From Mauremys mutica (lineage: Eukaryota > Chordata > Testudines > Geoemydidae), in the NCBI RefSeq assembly GCF_020497125.1, contig NC_059081.1, forward strand, positions 20,431,105-20,495,104: a stretch of 64,000 bases of DNA, written 5' to 3'. This document shows, in pieces, positions 47,491 to 58,723 of this stretch. The translations under genes and the position numbers were made by a program. The notes beneath the pieces are model-generated. The model saw nothing but the letters and a program-made list of their open reading frames with translations, searched no databases and had not been told where the DNA came from. Within the stretch, counting starts at the first letter, position 1, and the number at the start of each line of letters is the position of its first letter.

Positions 47491-47560
47491 GATGAGAAAC
47501 TTGAACCCAGGTCTTCCAAGCCCTATTTTAGTGCCCTACTCACTGGATCATCATGCATCT

Positions 47561-48696
47561 CCAACCTAAGGTTGATAAAAATATTTAAGAAAAATGTCAT
47601 GTCTTTACACAAATGTCCCAGGAAAAGCCAAATTAATTAAAAACTTCACTTGTTTTTTACACCTAGAAAGGTCATGCAAAGGCTGAAAAATTAATTAGTG
47701 TGCAGCAAAACTTGGACAGGTTTTTTTTTCTTACAGAAGCTGAACAGCTTTCACTGAATCCCAAGATATCAGCTTCCTGGGTATGGGCTAGAAAGACAAC
47801 ATATATATGCATAAAACTGATGTTCCCTGCCACTGTGTTATTTTTCTGAACCAAAGGAAAAATACAATATAGTTTTAAAAGGCGCATTATATGCAAAGTG
47901 TATTTCACAATATGTCATTAACCACAACCTCCTGCTGCCTTTATTCCTCAGTAAAGGCGTTTACTATACATTTTAACAGGTCAATAAAAATATATAGCGG
48001 GCCATGAGTGATCTCTAACATTTTAATTTGCCGGGTTCATTAAGCATAAATAACCCACTATGCTATGAACTGTGTCTTTAAGATACATTACCCTATTGCT
48101 GAACATAGACGTAGTTCACATTAATGCAATTAACTGGTCTCTCGGGTTTAGAACATTTTTAAATAGGAAGGGTGGTCAGAGTTTGGACCAAAAAAATAGG
48201 AACCAGCTTCAGCCCAAACACTGAATAAAAATTCAATTATTTAAGCTTTGGCTAGGTATTTTCCTTCATTATCTGAGCCTGACTAGGCCTGCCTACATGG
48301 CTTAACAGTGCTAGCTGCCCATGCATATTGTACACGAGCCAAGGGAAGTTACAGACTATATGACATTAAAAAATTAAACTCTGCCAAGAAGAAACTACAA
48401 AGGCTACTAATAACTGGCTAGATGGCAGCCAATGTTAAATGCCTGTTGAGGGCTGGAAAGAAAAGTGTAAAGGAATGAAGGAAGTTGTAGTTATAGGCCA
48501 CTCGGGGTTCTCTACAGAGCTAATTATTCCTAGGGAATGGCCAGAAGTCACAGATCAATTCAGGACACTTGAAGAAGGAGACGTAGCCATACTGGGAGAA
48601 TTGAGGGAGTAGAATGGGAGGCAAAGAACAGTGAGGGGGGTAGATTTGAACATTTTTTTGATAGCTTCAACTAGGGAGCCAAACTTCTAACAGCTG
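47561..48696. other. No recognised feature
   Basis: Unassigned. 47930-48140 is free of visible repeats. Confidence 0.5.
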
Positions 48697-48704
48697 CTCC
48701 AGAC

Positions 48705-49252
48705 TAGGGTGGCCAGACCTCCCGATTTTATCCGGACTGTCCCGATATTTACTTGTTTGTTCCACGTCCCAACTGAACAGCAGTCGGGAAACGAATTGTC
48801 CCGATATTTTGCCCTCCGGCACACAGCCCCCCCCCAACTCCGCCCCAGCCCCGAAACCGCACCTCCCTCTCTCCCCCATTGGCTCCCTCCCCCAATCCCC
48901 ACCCTGGCCCCACCTCTTCCCCAAGGACGCCACATTCTTCCTCCTCCCCCCTCCCTCCCAGGCTTGTGCTAATCAGCTGTATGGCCGTGCAAGTGCTGGA
49001 GGGAGTCGGGAGAAGCAGGATGCGGCAGCCAGGGAGGTGGAGGCAGAGCGAGGTGAGCTGGTGCAGGGCGGGCGGGGAGCTGCTGGTGGGTGCTCAGCCC
49101 CCATCAATTTTTCCTATGTTCCGGTGGCTCTTGGTTTTCTTTTTTTTTTTGCTTTTATTTTTTATTTTTCCTCTGCTGCTGGATTTTTTCTTTGTTGCTG
49201 TTGCTCCGCCCCCCCCATCCCGATATTTCACGTCTCTCATCTGGTCACCCTA
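48705..49252. mobile_element. Non-autonomous hAT-type element, GC-rich
   Basis: Tips TAGGGTGGCCAGAC and ATCTGGTCACCCTA are inverted. CCCGAT words occur near both ends (TCCCGATTTTATC, TCCCGATATTTCACG). Flanks CTCCAGAC (48697-48704) and CTCCAAAC (49253-49260) agree at seven of eight. The long open frames across the C-rich interior (152 and 154 codons) are low-complexity and not genes. Confidence 0.9.
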
Positions 49253-49278
49253 CTCCAAACTTTGTAACCATTTAAAGT

Positions 49279-49438
49279 CAGGGCTGCCCGGAGGGGGGGG
49301 CAAGTGGGGCCATTTGCCCCCGGCCCTGCAGGGGCCCCCATGAGACTATAGCATTCTATGGTATTGCAACTTTTTTTTATAGAAGAGGCCCTCAAAATTG
49401 CTTTGTCCCAGGCCCCCTGAATCCTCTGGGTGGCCCTG
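49279..49438. mobile_element. Short hAT-type element, relative of 13614-14296, perfect duplication
   Basis: Tips CAGGGCTGCCCGGAGG and CCTCTGGGTGGCCCTG match the 13614-14296 family. TTTAAAGT is duplicated perfectly at 49271-49278 and 49439-49446. At 160 bases it is an internally deleted or distinct-core form; the interior is AT-rich around GCATTCTATGGTATTGC. Confidence 0.93.
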
Positions 49439-49595
49439 TTTAAAGTACTTCTGGCCCTAATTTTAATGTTCATGTTGGGTTTGAGAGTGGTACAGAAAAA
49501 AGCAGCAACTCAGAATAAGTTTCAATAACAAGACTACGAGATGCATTATTTTTATTGGTAACTCACATAGACATATAATTTATGATAGACCCCGG

Positions 49596-49998
49596 TGTAA
49601 CCCACGGTTTTCAGAGCCCAACGCAGTGTTAACTTTATTGTTTCTCTCCAAGCGGTGTCATGAATAAATCGATGAGGACACAGCTCGTCCATCTGACAAA
49701 TGATTGATACAAGCAAGAGTGCTTTCACCTAAAACTACTTTTTAATTAGCTCCCAAGCATGTGCGCGCACACACACACAGAGTCGTAGTAAGTTTAGAGC
49801 ATCTCAAAACAATTATATTTACCTAAAGTTAAGCGATAGTTTTAAGGTGTCAGCGGCCAGACTTCACTGCCTCCCCTCCTTTGGTTTGTCTGTTGGAAAG
49901 CTTATATGCCAAATCCTTGCCCTGCTCCAAAGCTAATCTTACATAGCTAGCTTCAAACAAAGCACGTAACCTATAGTGACTCGTAGTGAGTCACCACA
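49596..49998 (-). mobile_element. Candidate solo LTR, retroviral layout
   Basis: On the minus strand it begins TGTGGTGACTCACTACGAG and ends CGTGGGTTACA, giving the TG...CA rule. A TATA-type ATATAAG lies at 49902-49908, and AATAAA at 49634-49639 is 38 bases before the end: the U3-R-U5 order of a retroviral LTR. The flanking bases do not match (no 4-6 bp duplication), and no internal region is attached. A CA tract lies inside at about 49768-49779. Confidence 0.55.
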
Positions 49999-52148
49999 GT
50001 ACCCCCCCAATTTGTCACCATTTCTCCTAATTGCAGCAAAACTACCCATTATCTCTTATCAAAACATTTCTAGTCATAACAATAAAACGTACATGTTAAA
50101 GGTGTCAGAGGTGCTTAAAACCAAAGTTGGCCATCCAAACATTTCTTCTAGTCTCACAATACATGCACTTCTTAGCCCATCCTCCCATGCTGATAGCAGA
50201 GCTGCAAACATGCAGCTACATGGCTTTGCCTCTCAGGGCCTAAGATTATCCCTAGCTCTGTAATGTTTGGGTTTCAGCTGGCAGTACTGTCAAATTCTGG
50301 GGTACATACAGGATGTCAAATTCGGGGGCTACACTGGAACGCTGCATTAGGTAAGTACTCCAGATTACTTAATTCCTGTTGGCTTCCAAAAACTATATTC
50401 CACGCTTCCCTCCCCCACACGTAATTATGTCAAATACTGCAGTTCTTAGCCATTTAAAATATCCATTGAAGTCTATGAGAATTTTTCCTAAATAAGGTGG
50501 TCAGAACTGGTCCCAAATTAGGAAACACCTGATCAGAACAAGCTGTTAATGATCAGAAATGTTGGGAAGTGAAGGCACTGCAATTACTATGCTTGCAGGG
50601 AAAATTTGGGAAGTGGCTTCCAGTATTTCATTCTATGTGCTGCTGATAACCTGTAGACTTCCTTTTGGAGATCATTTCTGCTGTTCCCTTTTGTATAAGG
50701 CTAATGAAGGGGTAGACCATCACAAAGTGGAGTTTTTACTCTCCTGGAGTTCTTACTCTCCTGTAGAATTATGAATGGAAACGATACTATTACCTTCAGC
50801 AGTAAACTTCCTTAAAATTTTATGTGCCCTGACGGCACAGTGAACCTAAAAAAACTGGCATGAAGCAGCAGATTTGCTAGGCAGATTTTTAAGTGGTCTC
50901 TAATTTCTACTGGCACTCATTTTGAACACTGACCCGACCTCCCACCCCCCCCCCCAGCTCACATTAGATGTTTTGAGTGAGTGAAGGTAGGATTTTACAT
51001 CGAAGAGCATAACAAACTGATTTAATCAGCCAAAAGCATGGTGATAAAATGCTCAAGTAGATTACATTAAAACTCCATATTTGTGTTTGTATGAACAAAA
51101 CTGTTTGGTCCTATGAGTAGTACTTTTCATTACCATGTTCCTAGTTACACATCACAAATATCACTATTACGTATATCAAGTATATTACTCATAGACAATC
51201 ATTTTTCAGCTTTCTGAAAACATTTTATACTTCATGTAAGATTGGAATGCTTTCAGAGACTTTCTAAAGCGTAGGTTACAAGTGTACTCATTTCCCATTA
51301 AGACAATGGCCTCAGGGTGGAGTAACTAAAATGCAAATCCTGTTTCCGTGATGGGACAACGCGTGTATGAGCCCCTTTAATGCCTTGTGCATGTATCTAC
51401 AGCACACAAGCCCAAAGCATTGCCAACATAAAATATTAAGTCTCATACAGAGAAAGACATTTTCTTGGGTTGGGGTTAGATGTCTGGCTTCCAGAAACAG
51501 CACTAGGAGACAGCAGATCAGAGGGACACATGGCTTAGTGATGGCCTTCATAGTCTCCAGCTCCCTGTAATGTCATTGGAACATACAGCATTTTACTGTT
51601 TGGATCCTGGAATCCCACATGATGATTCAAAAAGCAGAAGGTCCGAGCAGATTCCAAGCATCCCTAAGGCAGGCGTCACCTATGCACTGGTTGATGTGGA
51701 GGAGAGGCTGTGCTGAGGGAGGTTGGTGGCTGTCTGGAGCAGCATGGAATGTTTTCAGGAAGACTGGGGTTGGTGAATGAGGCTAGTGGGGAAAGGCTTG
51801 TGTAGTGGGGCACATTGTTCTGGAAAAAGAGTTGTGTGTGTGGAAGGAGGGAGATATTTTACATATAGAGATAATATTTTATTATAAGCCATATCATTAA
51901 GAAATAAATTACTGTGTATCCATATTTTTCACTTGCCCGCTCTCCTATTTCCCTACCTGTTCTTTGGAAAACCTGCTCTCACAAATGTATATTGTTCTTT
52001 TTAATGGTTCTCCTGATTTCCCAATGGCTATTTTGCAAACATTTGCCCTTACCCAAAATGGTGGCTCTCTCCCATTACTTGCAAAGGGACTGAGGTCACA
52101 GGTTGTCTTCAGTCAAGATGGCTTCCCTCTGTACTCTATCGTTTGGAA
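49999..52148. other. No recognised gene
   Basis: About 2.1 kb unassigned, with a C run at about 50946-50956. No repeat ends seen. Confidence 0.5.
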
Positions 52149-52156
52149 ACTGTGAA

Positions 52157-53090
52157 CAGGGCCAGCTCCAGGCACCAGCAAAACAAGCAGGTGCTTGGGG
52201 CGGCACATTTCTAGGGGCGGCATTCTGGTGCCGGCCATCATAGGTGCCGCCTCTGGGGCATGGGGAAAAATTGCCCCCGCCGCCCCAGCTCGCCTCCGCT
52301 CCACCTCTGCCTGCTCCCTTGAGCATGCCGCCTGCTCCGCTTCTTCCCCCTCCCTTCCAGGCTTGCTGCGTGCAAAACAGCTGTTTCACACAGCAAGTCT
52401 GTGAGGGAGGGGAAGCTGAGCAGCGGGGCACTTGCGGGAGGCGGCAGTGGTGGAGTGGAGGTGAGCTGGAGTGGGGAGTGGTTCCTCTAGGCCCCGTTAC
52501 TTCCTGCAGTCTCCCCCACCCTAGTTCACCTCTGCGCCGCCTGCTCCCCTGAATGCTCTCCGGCTGCACTTCTCCCCCCTCCCTCCCAGGCTTGCTGCAT
52601 GAAACAGCTGTTTCATGCGTAGCAAGCCTAGGAGGGAGGGAGGGAGGAGAAGACGAGCGGCGGGTGCTCAGGAGAGGAGGCAGTGGTGGAGCGGAGGTGA
52701 GCTGGAGCGGGGAGTGGTTCCTCTACCCCCCATTACTTCCTGCACCCCTCCCAGCTCACCTCCGCTCCGCCTGCTCCCCTGAATGCGCCGCTGCTCCGCT
52801 TCTCCCCCCTCCCTCGCCTGAGAGGGAGGGGGGAGAAGCGGAGCGGCAGCGCACCAGGGGAGCAGGTGGAGCGGAGGTGAGCTAGGGCAGGAGGTTGTGG
52901 GGGACCCCCAGGAAGCAATGGGGGGGAATGCCATATGCCTGGGGGAGGGGGCGGGGCTGGGGATTTAAAGAAGGGGTTCAGAAGGGGTGGAGTTGGGGCA
53001 GGGCCGGGGGCAGGGGAGGGATGAAAAAAAAAGTGGGGGTGACCAAAATTTTTTTTGCTTGGGGCGGCAAAAATCCTAGAGCCGGCCCTG
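52157..53090. mobile_element. Large non-autonomous hAT-type element with three palindromic modules
   Basis: Tips CAGGGCCAGCTCCAGG and CCTAGAGCCGGCCCTG are inverted. Flanks ACTGTGAA (52149-52156) and TCTGTGAA (53091-53098) agree at seven of eight. The GGGGCGGCA word near the left end recurs as GGGGCGGCAAAAATCC at the right. Between lie three tandem palindromic modules (about 52285-52470, 52520-52704, 52751-52884). Open frames on both strands are translations of these palindromes. Confidence 0.9.
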
Positions 53091-53098
53091 TCTGTGAA

Positions 53099-54440
53099 GA
53101 GGTTAGGGGAGCGTGAGGAGCAAGAGGGAGACTGAAGAAGCAGATGGGGATGTACGGGAATGTGGACAGCAGGTGTGAGGCGTGGAGAAAATCGAGCTTA
53201 ATCAGCTGCTGATCAGCTGAAGGGAAATAGGGTGTTTCTGGTCACTGCTGCTATGAGTGGGAGACCCAACATTTTACACAATTGTAACATTTAGAGGCTC
53301 ATCCCCTTAATAGAGTGCGTGGTTACAATTTATGCCCTTTCCTTGAATTATGTTGAATATACCAGTTCAGTTTCCAGTCATCTCATGTGACCTCCTTGCT
53401 AATCTCTTCTGGCACTGCCAGCATTTGGGAGAAGAGGAGCTTGCATGCTGAGAACAAACTGAAAAAAGCTCCCTACAGTAGGAGATATGAAAGAAATGTC
53501 AACCAGCTGAACCATGATCTGGGAGAAGAAACAAACATCCCTTTTGGAACTGGTTCTCTTATGCTACTGCTTCACGACCCTGAGTCAAGGTATGGCCTTA
53601 GACCTGGGTCTCTGGAGCTAATGGTAACGGCACCTTGGCCTCCATCAATATGGGCAGTAGCACAAATATCACTTTTCTTCAAGGTGGCCAATATTACATC
53701 AGCTTCAAAATACCAACTGTAATTAATTCTTTTTTTAAAAAGCAAACACATTTCACAGTTTATTGATGCTGAGAATTGCTTGTTACTCAATGACCTTCCA
53801 GATTGCTACACTGCGTAAAATAGATCATTTTTCTCAAGGGTTATAATGTGAATCTGCAGACGTATCAAACCTCCATTATCTAAGCCCTTCAGGGTAGTCT
53901 CCTAAGGTTAGCTATTGTAACCGTGCTCTGTAGCTGGTTTTTGGCTTAACTGCAAGCTTCCATAAATTTGTGGGTTCAATTCACAACCTGAATATTCTTT
54001 TAAGGACAGTTTTGTCTGAGAGTTATATTTATTAGGCTCAGTCATTAACATTAAATTGCTAATGGAGTTATTCATCTCGGGAACTACAAATGCAGCACAT
54101 AGCCTTTTTTTCTGATTCTGTGATTATCATCAGATAGTTCAATCTCACACATAGTTAGGGCTCAGCATTGAATAATGTTGTCCATTAGCTATAAATTGAT
54201 AACAGACCGCTATGTATGTAAAGCATGTGTCTTTTATTTTAACATCATAATTTCTGCTAGTCAGTGCAATGGCATCCTTCTTCAAAATAAAAAAAAAAAG
54301 GAAAATAAATGCTACTGGTAATGCTTTGATTAGCTAATGAACATTACATTTGTTAGACAGATTTCAATTAATTAGAGATGTCTCAAGTGCTTCTACAAAA
54401 AAAAAATTGTAGATCATAAACCCAGAAGGGACCACTGTGT
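53099..54440. other. No recognised gene
   Basis: Unassigned; the AT-rich segment 53940-54290 is free of visible repeats. A runs at about 54288-54299 and 54398-54406. Confidence 0.5.
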
Positions 54441-54775
54441 TCATAGAATCATAGAAGCTTAGGGTTGGACGAGACCTCAGGAGGTCATCTAGTCCAATCC
54501 CCTGCTCAGAGCAGGACCAACACCAACTAAATCATCTAGTCTGACCTCCTGCATTATGAAAGCTATAGAATTTCCCTGAATTAATTCCTGTTTGAACTAG
54601 AGCATATCATTTAGGGGAAAAAATGCAATCTTGCTTTCAAAATGTCCAATGATTGAGAATCCACCACAACACTTGGCAAATTTTGAACACCAACCCACCC
54701 CCTGACTCCTGCGCCTTCTCAATCTTCTTTTCTCAAGTCTAAACAGGTTCCATTTTTTTAACCTTTCCTCATATG

Positions 54776-55224
54776 CATGGCCCTACCAAATTCACGGTTC
54801 CTTTTAGTAAATTTCACGATCATAGCATTTTAAAAATCTTGAATTTCATGGTTTCAGATATTTAAATCTTAAATTTCACAGTTTTGTAGCAAAGCATGAA
54901 TATGTATTTAAAACCAGCAAAATCTAAACATTAAAAGCGCTATTATAGGAAGGGTTGTGGTACTGGCACCCTTACTTCTGAGCTGCCTTCAGAGCTGGGC
55001 GGCTAGCCAGTGGTGGCTGCTGGCTGGGTGCCCAGTTCTGAAGGCAGTGAAGAAATAAGGGTGGCAATACTGTGATCCCCCTACAATAACCTTGCGACCC
55101 CCTTTTAGGTTAGGCCCTCTCAGTGTGAGAAATGATGTCAATAGTAGAGGGTAAAAGGACACAAAAACCCAGATTTCACAGTCTGTGATGCGTTTTTCAC
55201 AGCCGTGAATTTAGTATGACCCTA
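54776..55224. mobile_element. Non-autonomous hAT-type element nested in CR1, perfect duplication
   Basis: Tips CATGGCCCTACCAAATTCAC and GTGAATTTAGTATGACCCTA are inverted with mismatches. CTCATATG is duplicated perfectly at 54768-54775 and 55225-55232. Interior contains TTTCACGATCATAG and TTTCACAGTCTGTG words. Confidence 0.85.
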
Positions 55225-55262
55225 CTCATATGTCAGGGTTTCTAACCATTTTCTCATTTTTG

Positions 55263-55526
55263 TTACTTTCCTCTCAGCTTTGTCCATGTCTTTCCTAAAG
55301 TGTGGTGCCCAAAATTGGACACAGTGGCCCCCTTGGGGTTGTCATCAGTGCTGAGAGGAACAATTAACTCCTGCATCTTACATATAACACTCCTCTTAAT
55401 ACAGCCCAGAATGAGTTTAGCTTTTTTTTGAAACTGCATCACATGTTGGCTCAAACTCAATTTTTGATTCACTAGAACCTCCAGCTCCTTTTCCATAGTA
55501 TTGCTGCCTGGCCAATTAGTCCCCAT
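55263..55526 (-). pseudogene. CR1 reverse transcriptase C-terminal relic
   Basis: Reads KELEVLVNQKLSLSQHVMQF, then QKKAKLILGCIKRSVICKMQ and NFGHHTLGKTWTKLRGK. The family has a similar KLNMSQQC...AN.ILGCI...S...R block and FWAPHxKKDxxxLExVQRRA. Stops and a frameshift after TDDNPKG separate it from further domains. Inactive. Confidence 0.8.
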
Positions 55527-55560
55527 TTTGTATATTTACATTTGATTCTTTTTCTCTAAG

Positions 55561-56285
55561 GGCTTGGCTACACTTGCGAGTTAGAGCGCATTAAAGCAGC
55601 CCCGGGCGCCCTAGCTCACTACTCATCCACGCTGGCAAGGCACATAGAGCACTCTGACTCCAGGGCTAGAGCACTCCTGGTACTCCACCTTGGCGAGAAG
55701 ATGAACACTTGGTGCGCATTGGCTGAAACACCTGGGCATCAGTGTGAACGAGGTGTTGCATTACTGCGCTCTGATCAGCCTCCGGAAACATCCCATAATC
55801 CCCTTAAGTCAAGTGGCCACGCTTGTCATTGTTTTGGAATTACTGCAGGCACGCCGATATGCCTTTTGAAAGCTCCGGTTCTGACAGCCCGCATGCTTAT
55901 CTGCTCAGAGACAAAGCAACCATTACTGAGGAATGCTGTGAGTGAGAGAGGTGGGGGGGAGGGGAATTCTGTTGCTGTCTGAATTTACAAGACAGCATGC
56001 TGACCTGCTCTCAGCCTCCCAAAAACCCACTCTCTCTCCCCCCACATATACACAACACACTCCCTGTCACACTCCACCCCACCCCCCCCCATTTGAAAAG
56101 CATGTTGCAGCCACTTGCATGCTGGGATAGCTACCACAATGCACTGCTCTCTGTGGCCATTGCAAGAGCTGCTAATGTGGCCACACTGCAGCTGTCAGCG
56201 TGGACAGATTGTAGCGCTTTCCCTACTGCGCTCTACGAAGGCTGGTTTAACTCAAAGTGCTCTACATCTGCAAGTGTAACCAGGC
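55561..56285. mobile_element. Non-autonomous hAT-type element nested in CR1
   Basis: Tips GGCTTGGCTACACTTGCGAG and CTGCAAGTGTAACCAGGCC are inverted. The CR1 text TCTCTAAG / CCTAAGTGTAGTACTTTG is continuous across it. GAGCGCATTAAAGC and GTAGCGCTTTCCC occur at mirrored positions. Boundaries are good to a few bases. No transposase; two short frames (93 and 97 codons) are not recognisable. Confidence 0.8.
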
Positions 56286-56670
56286 CCTAAGTGTAGTACT
56301 TTGCGCTTGTCTTTAATGACTTTCATCTTGTTGAGTTCAGAATAATTCTCCACTTAATAAAGGTTGTTTTGAATCCTAATCCTGTCCTCCAACATGCTAG
56401 TAACCCCTCTCATCTTGGCATCATCTGCAAATTTTATAAGCACACTCTTTATCTAATTATTGAAGTCATTAATGAAATAGTATCTGACCCAGGACAGATC
56501 CCTGCAGGAGCCTGCCAGATCCAGCCTCCCAGTTTGCCAAGGAACAATTGACAAGTACTCCTTGAGGATGGTTCTCCAATTAGTTGTGTGCCCACCTTAC
56601 CGTAGTGTAATCTAGACCACATTTCCCTAGTTTGATTATGAGACTTTCATATGAGACTGTGAAAAGTCTA

Positions 56671-56960
56671 GAATCAGGCTGTAGGATTTCCCTGAATTAA
56701 TTCCTGTTCGAACTAGATCATGTGTTTTAGAAAAAAACCATGCACTCTTGCTTTAAAAATGTCCAGTGATGGCAAATCTATTACACTTGGTAAATTGTGA
56801 AGACCGAAGGCCCCCCCCCTTTGCTGAGTCTTCTTTTCTCAAGTCTAAACACATTCAGGTTTTTTTTTTAGCCTTTCGTCATATGCATGGCCCTACCAAA
56901 TTCATGGTTCATTTTAGTACATTTCATGTCCATAGAATTTTCTAAAATCTTGAATTTCAC
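56671..56960. repeat. Second copy of the CR1-UTR/hAT junction of 54551-54866
   Basis: Blocks TTTCCCTGAATTAATTCCTG, TCTTCTTTTCTCAAGTCTAA, CATATGCATGGCCCTACCAA and ATCTTGAATTTCA occur in the same order as at 54551-54866. The segment spans both CR1 3' UTR and the first about 90 bases of the hAT-type element. It sits in CR1 reverse transcriptase text, which resumes at CACAAGGCCAGTAATCC. By eye identity is about 80 per cent. Confidence 0.8.
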
Positions 56961-57065
56961 AAGGCCAGTAATCCTGTCAATGAAGGAAATTAGGTTGGTT
57001 TGGCATAATTGTTTGTGTCAAAACTCACGCTGGGTATTATTCATCACCCTGTTACCTTCCATGGT

Positions 57066-58710
57066 AGGTCCCTCGTATGCCTAAAGAGGCTAAAGAGAAA
57101 CAAAAATGTGCGGGCTTCCCTGTCCTCTCTGGTGAGAGTGGTTAGGGGATCTGTGGATTTTGGAGTCTGTAAGGATTTTGGAGACCTGCAGAGATGTAAG
57201 CCCCAGACTGTGTAGAGGCAGCAGCTTGTGGCTCCACTGGCCCCGCCCGGATGGCAGCAGATCATCCAATGGAGATATGCTGCCATTAGCACATTCCCCT
57301 GTGCTGTGCATCAGCATAGAGGAGGACCTAGACGTAGGTAATACTTAGGTAGTCTAAGTTATCAGTTTCAGTCTATTACTTTTAGTTAAATAATTCCCTC
57401 TTCTGGGTTTCACAGCCTTCTGCCTGCAATGAGGGTGTATTTGATCTGTTGCATGAGAACACAATTCAAATGATCCAACCAGTGGACCAAATTTGGTGAT
57501 GAATCCTGGTCACATGCCACCAGAGACACACTGCATATATGCTAAAACAATGAGTTCAAAGCTTGCTGATCCATCATACCAGCTCAGTTTAAAAGTATGA
57601 AAAGATTTTAAAGTACGAAACAAGAGAAGTTCACAACAAACATGTCTGTAGTCATACTTGATTCAGCTTGTTATAGCCATGGCAACAAATATTTCCTGCT
57701 TGTTTAAAGATGCCCAAGTCCTGTTCTATAGTGAGCTGGAATTAAGATGTACAGGTGAGTACCTTGCCACATAGATAAGGAAATGTTGAATAGAAGTTAG
57801 AAAGGCAATGGTTCTGCTTCAGTCCGGAGTGCTGATTATAGTCTTTGGATGAACACAAATGCTTCCTGTCACATTGAATGAGATCAAGAATGAGAAGACT
57901 ATGCTCTAATTCCATATATATATATAATGAAATTTAATAGGCTGGGCATGTCTCTTCCTTTACAGTCCAGGCAACCTGTAAAAAAGTGAACTGTGCAGTC
58001 AGTTAGAATTGACAGGGAAAGGATAATGTAATAAATACCTTAACTCCCAGTACTGGACATTATTATTTTAATGTCTGGTGCTAGTCAAAGAGCTTATAAT
58101 GCGTACAGAGAATGACACATCATGAAAGCATGCTTACAGCAGTGATTTCAACAAAAAAGAGAAATGATAAACACTTAGATCTTGTATCAATCTTAAGATT
58201 GTCACAATGTATTTGTCAGATGCAGTAATTTAAGAATGACAGTATAATTCCTAATTTTTTAAAATTGAAAGTGTGACCACATTTGATATTTTACTATTTC
58301 AAAATGTGTTTATGACAGACATATGCTTCTTTCCTTGCTTTATTAATGTACTCAGTTTTCAAGGGATTTTTTAAACGTAATTATACATTTTAATTTAATG
58401 TTCTTGAAAAGAACCCAATCCTATTTTTAAAGCAGAATTTATGTAAACTCTAGGATACCATACTTCCAAGATCATTTTGTTCATCTTTGAAATTACTGCT
58501 TTTGGATAAACAAAACTCTTCCAACAGGTCAAAAACATGAAAATTCAGATTGGCAAGAGAGAAAAAAGATTTTTTGCCACATAATTGGTAGTTGTTTTCC
58601 CTGAGAAAATCCAATCACAGATGACCAGATTGGATTAACCCAATCAGGACTACTCAGAGATATGGTATATTTTTCAGTCCTAGGGTGGTCATTAATTTAT
58701 AACAAGTAAC
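57066..58710. other. No recognised gene
   Basis: Unassigned. TA tract at about 57917-57929. The segment 57495-57520 shares GATGAATCCTGGTCA with the non-LTR element near 47060. Confidence 0.5.
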
Positions 58711-58723
58711 AGCACATGATGAG

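Larger units (their letters stand above)
45855..47560 (-). repeat. MIR-type SINE, interrupted twice
   Basis: Three pieces line up in order on the minus strand: 45855-46011 (ending CACCATTTTACTGATTGGAA), about 47118-47176 (AGCTAAGTGAATTGCCCAAG), and 47491-47560 (GAACCCAGGTCTTCCAAGCC). These are successive parts of a MIR-type SINE. The first gap is filled by a non-LTR element, the second by a hAT-type element. Confidence 0.6.
54441..57065 (-). mobile_element. Composite CR1 LINE with two hAT-type insertions and a re-inserted segment
   Basis: The CR1 3' end is at 54441, with ATAGAATCATAGAA, the two octamers typical of CR1, then GGAGGTCATCTAGTCCAATC. CR1 text continues on the minus strand through 55225-55560, 56286-56670 and 56961-57065. 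It is interrupted by hAT-type elements at 54776-55224 and 55561-56285, and by a copy of its own 3' UTR/hAT junction at 56671-56960. Coding parts are broken. Confidence 0.88.

Noticed and set aside
47143..47640. 165- and 137-codon frames
   Set aside because: Almost wholly within the hAT-type element 47177-47490.
48809..49343. 152- and 154-codon frames with a hydrophobic stretch
   Set aside because: Both run from one hAT-type element into the next; the hydrophobic part is a translated T-rich tract and the rest is proline-rich low complexity.
52096..52885. Frames of up to 157 codons on both strands
   Set aside because: Translations of the palindromic modules of the 52157-53090 element; no domain.
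57480..57545. Shared word GATGAATCCTGGTCA with 47060
   Set aside because: About 27 bases of similarity is too little to call a second copy of the non-LTR element.
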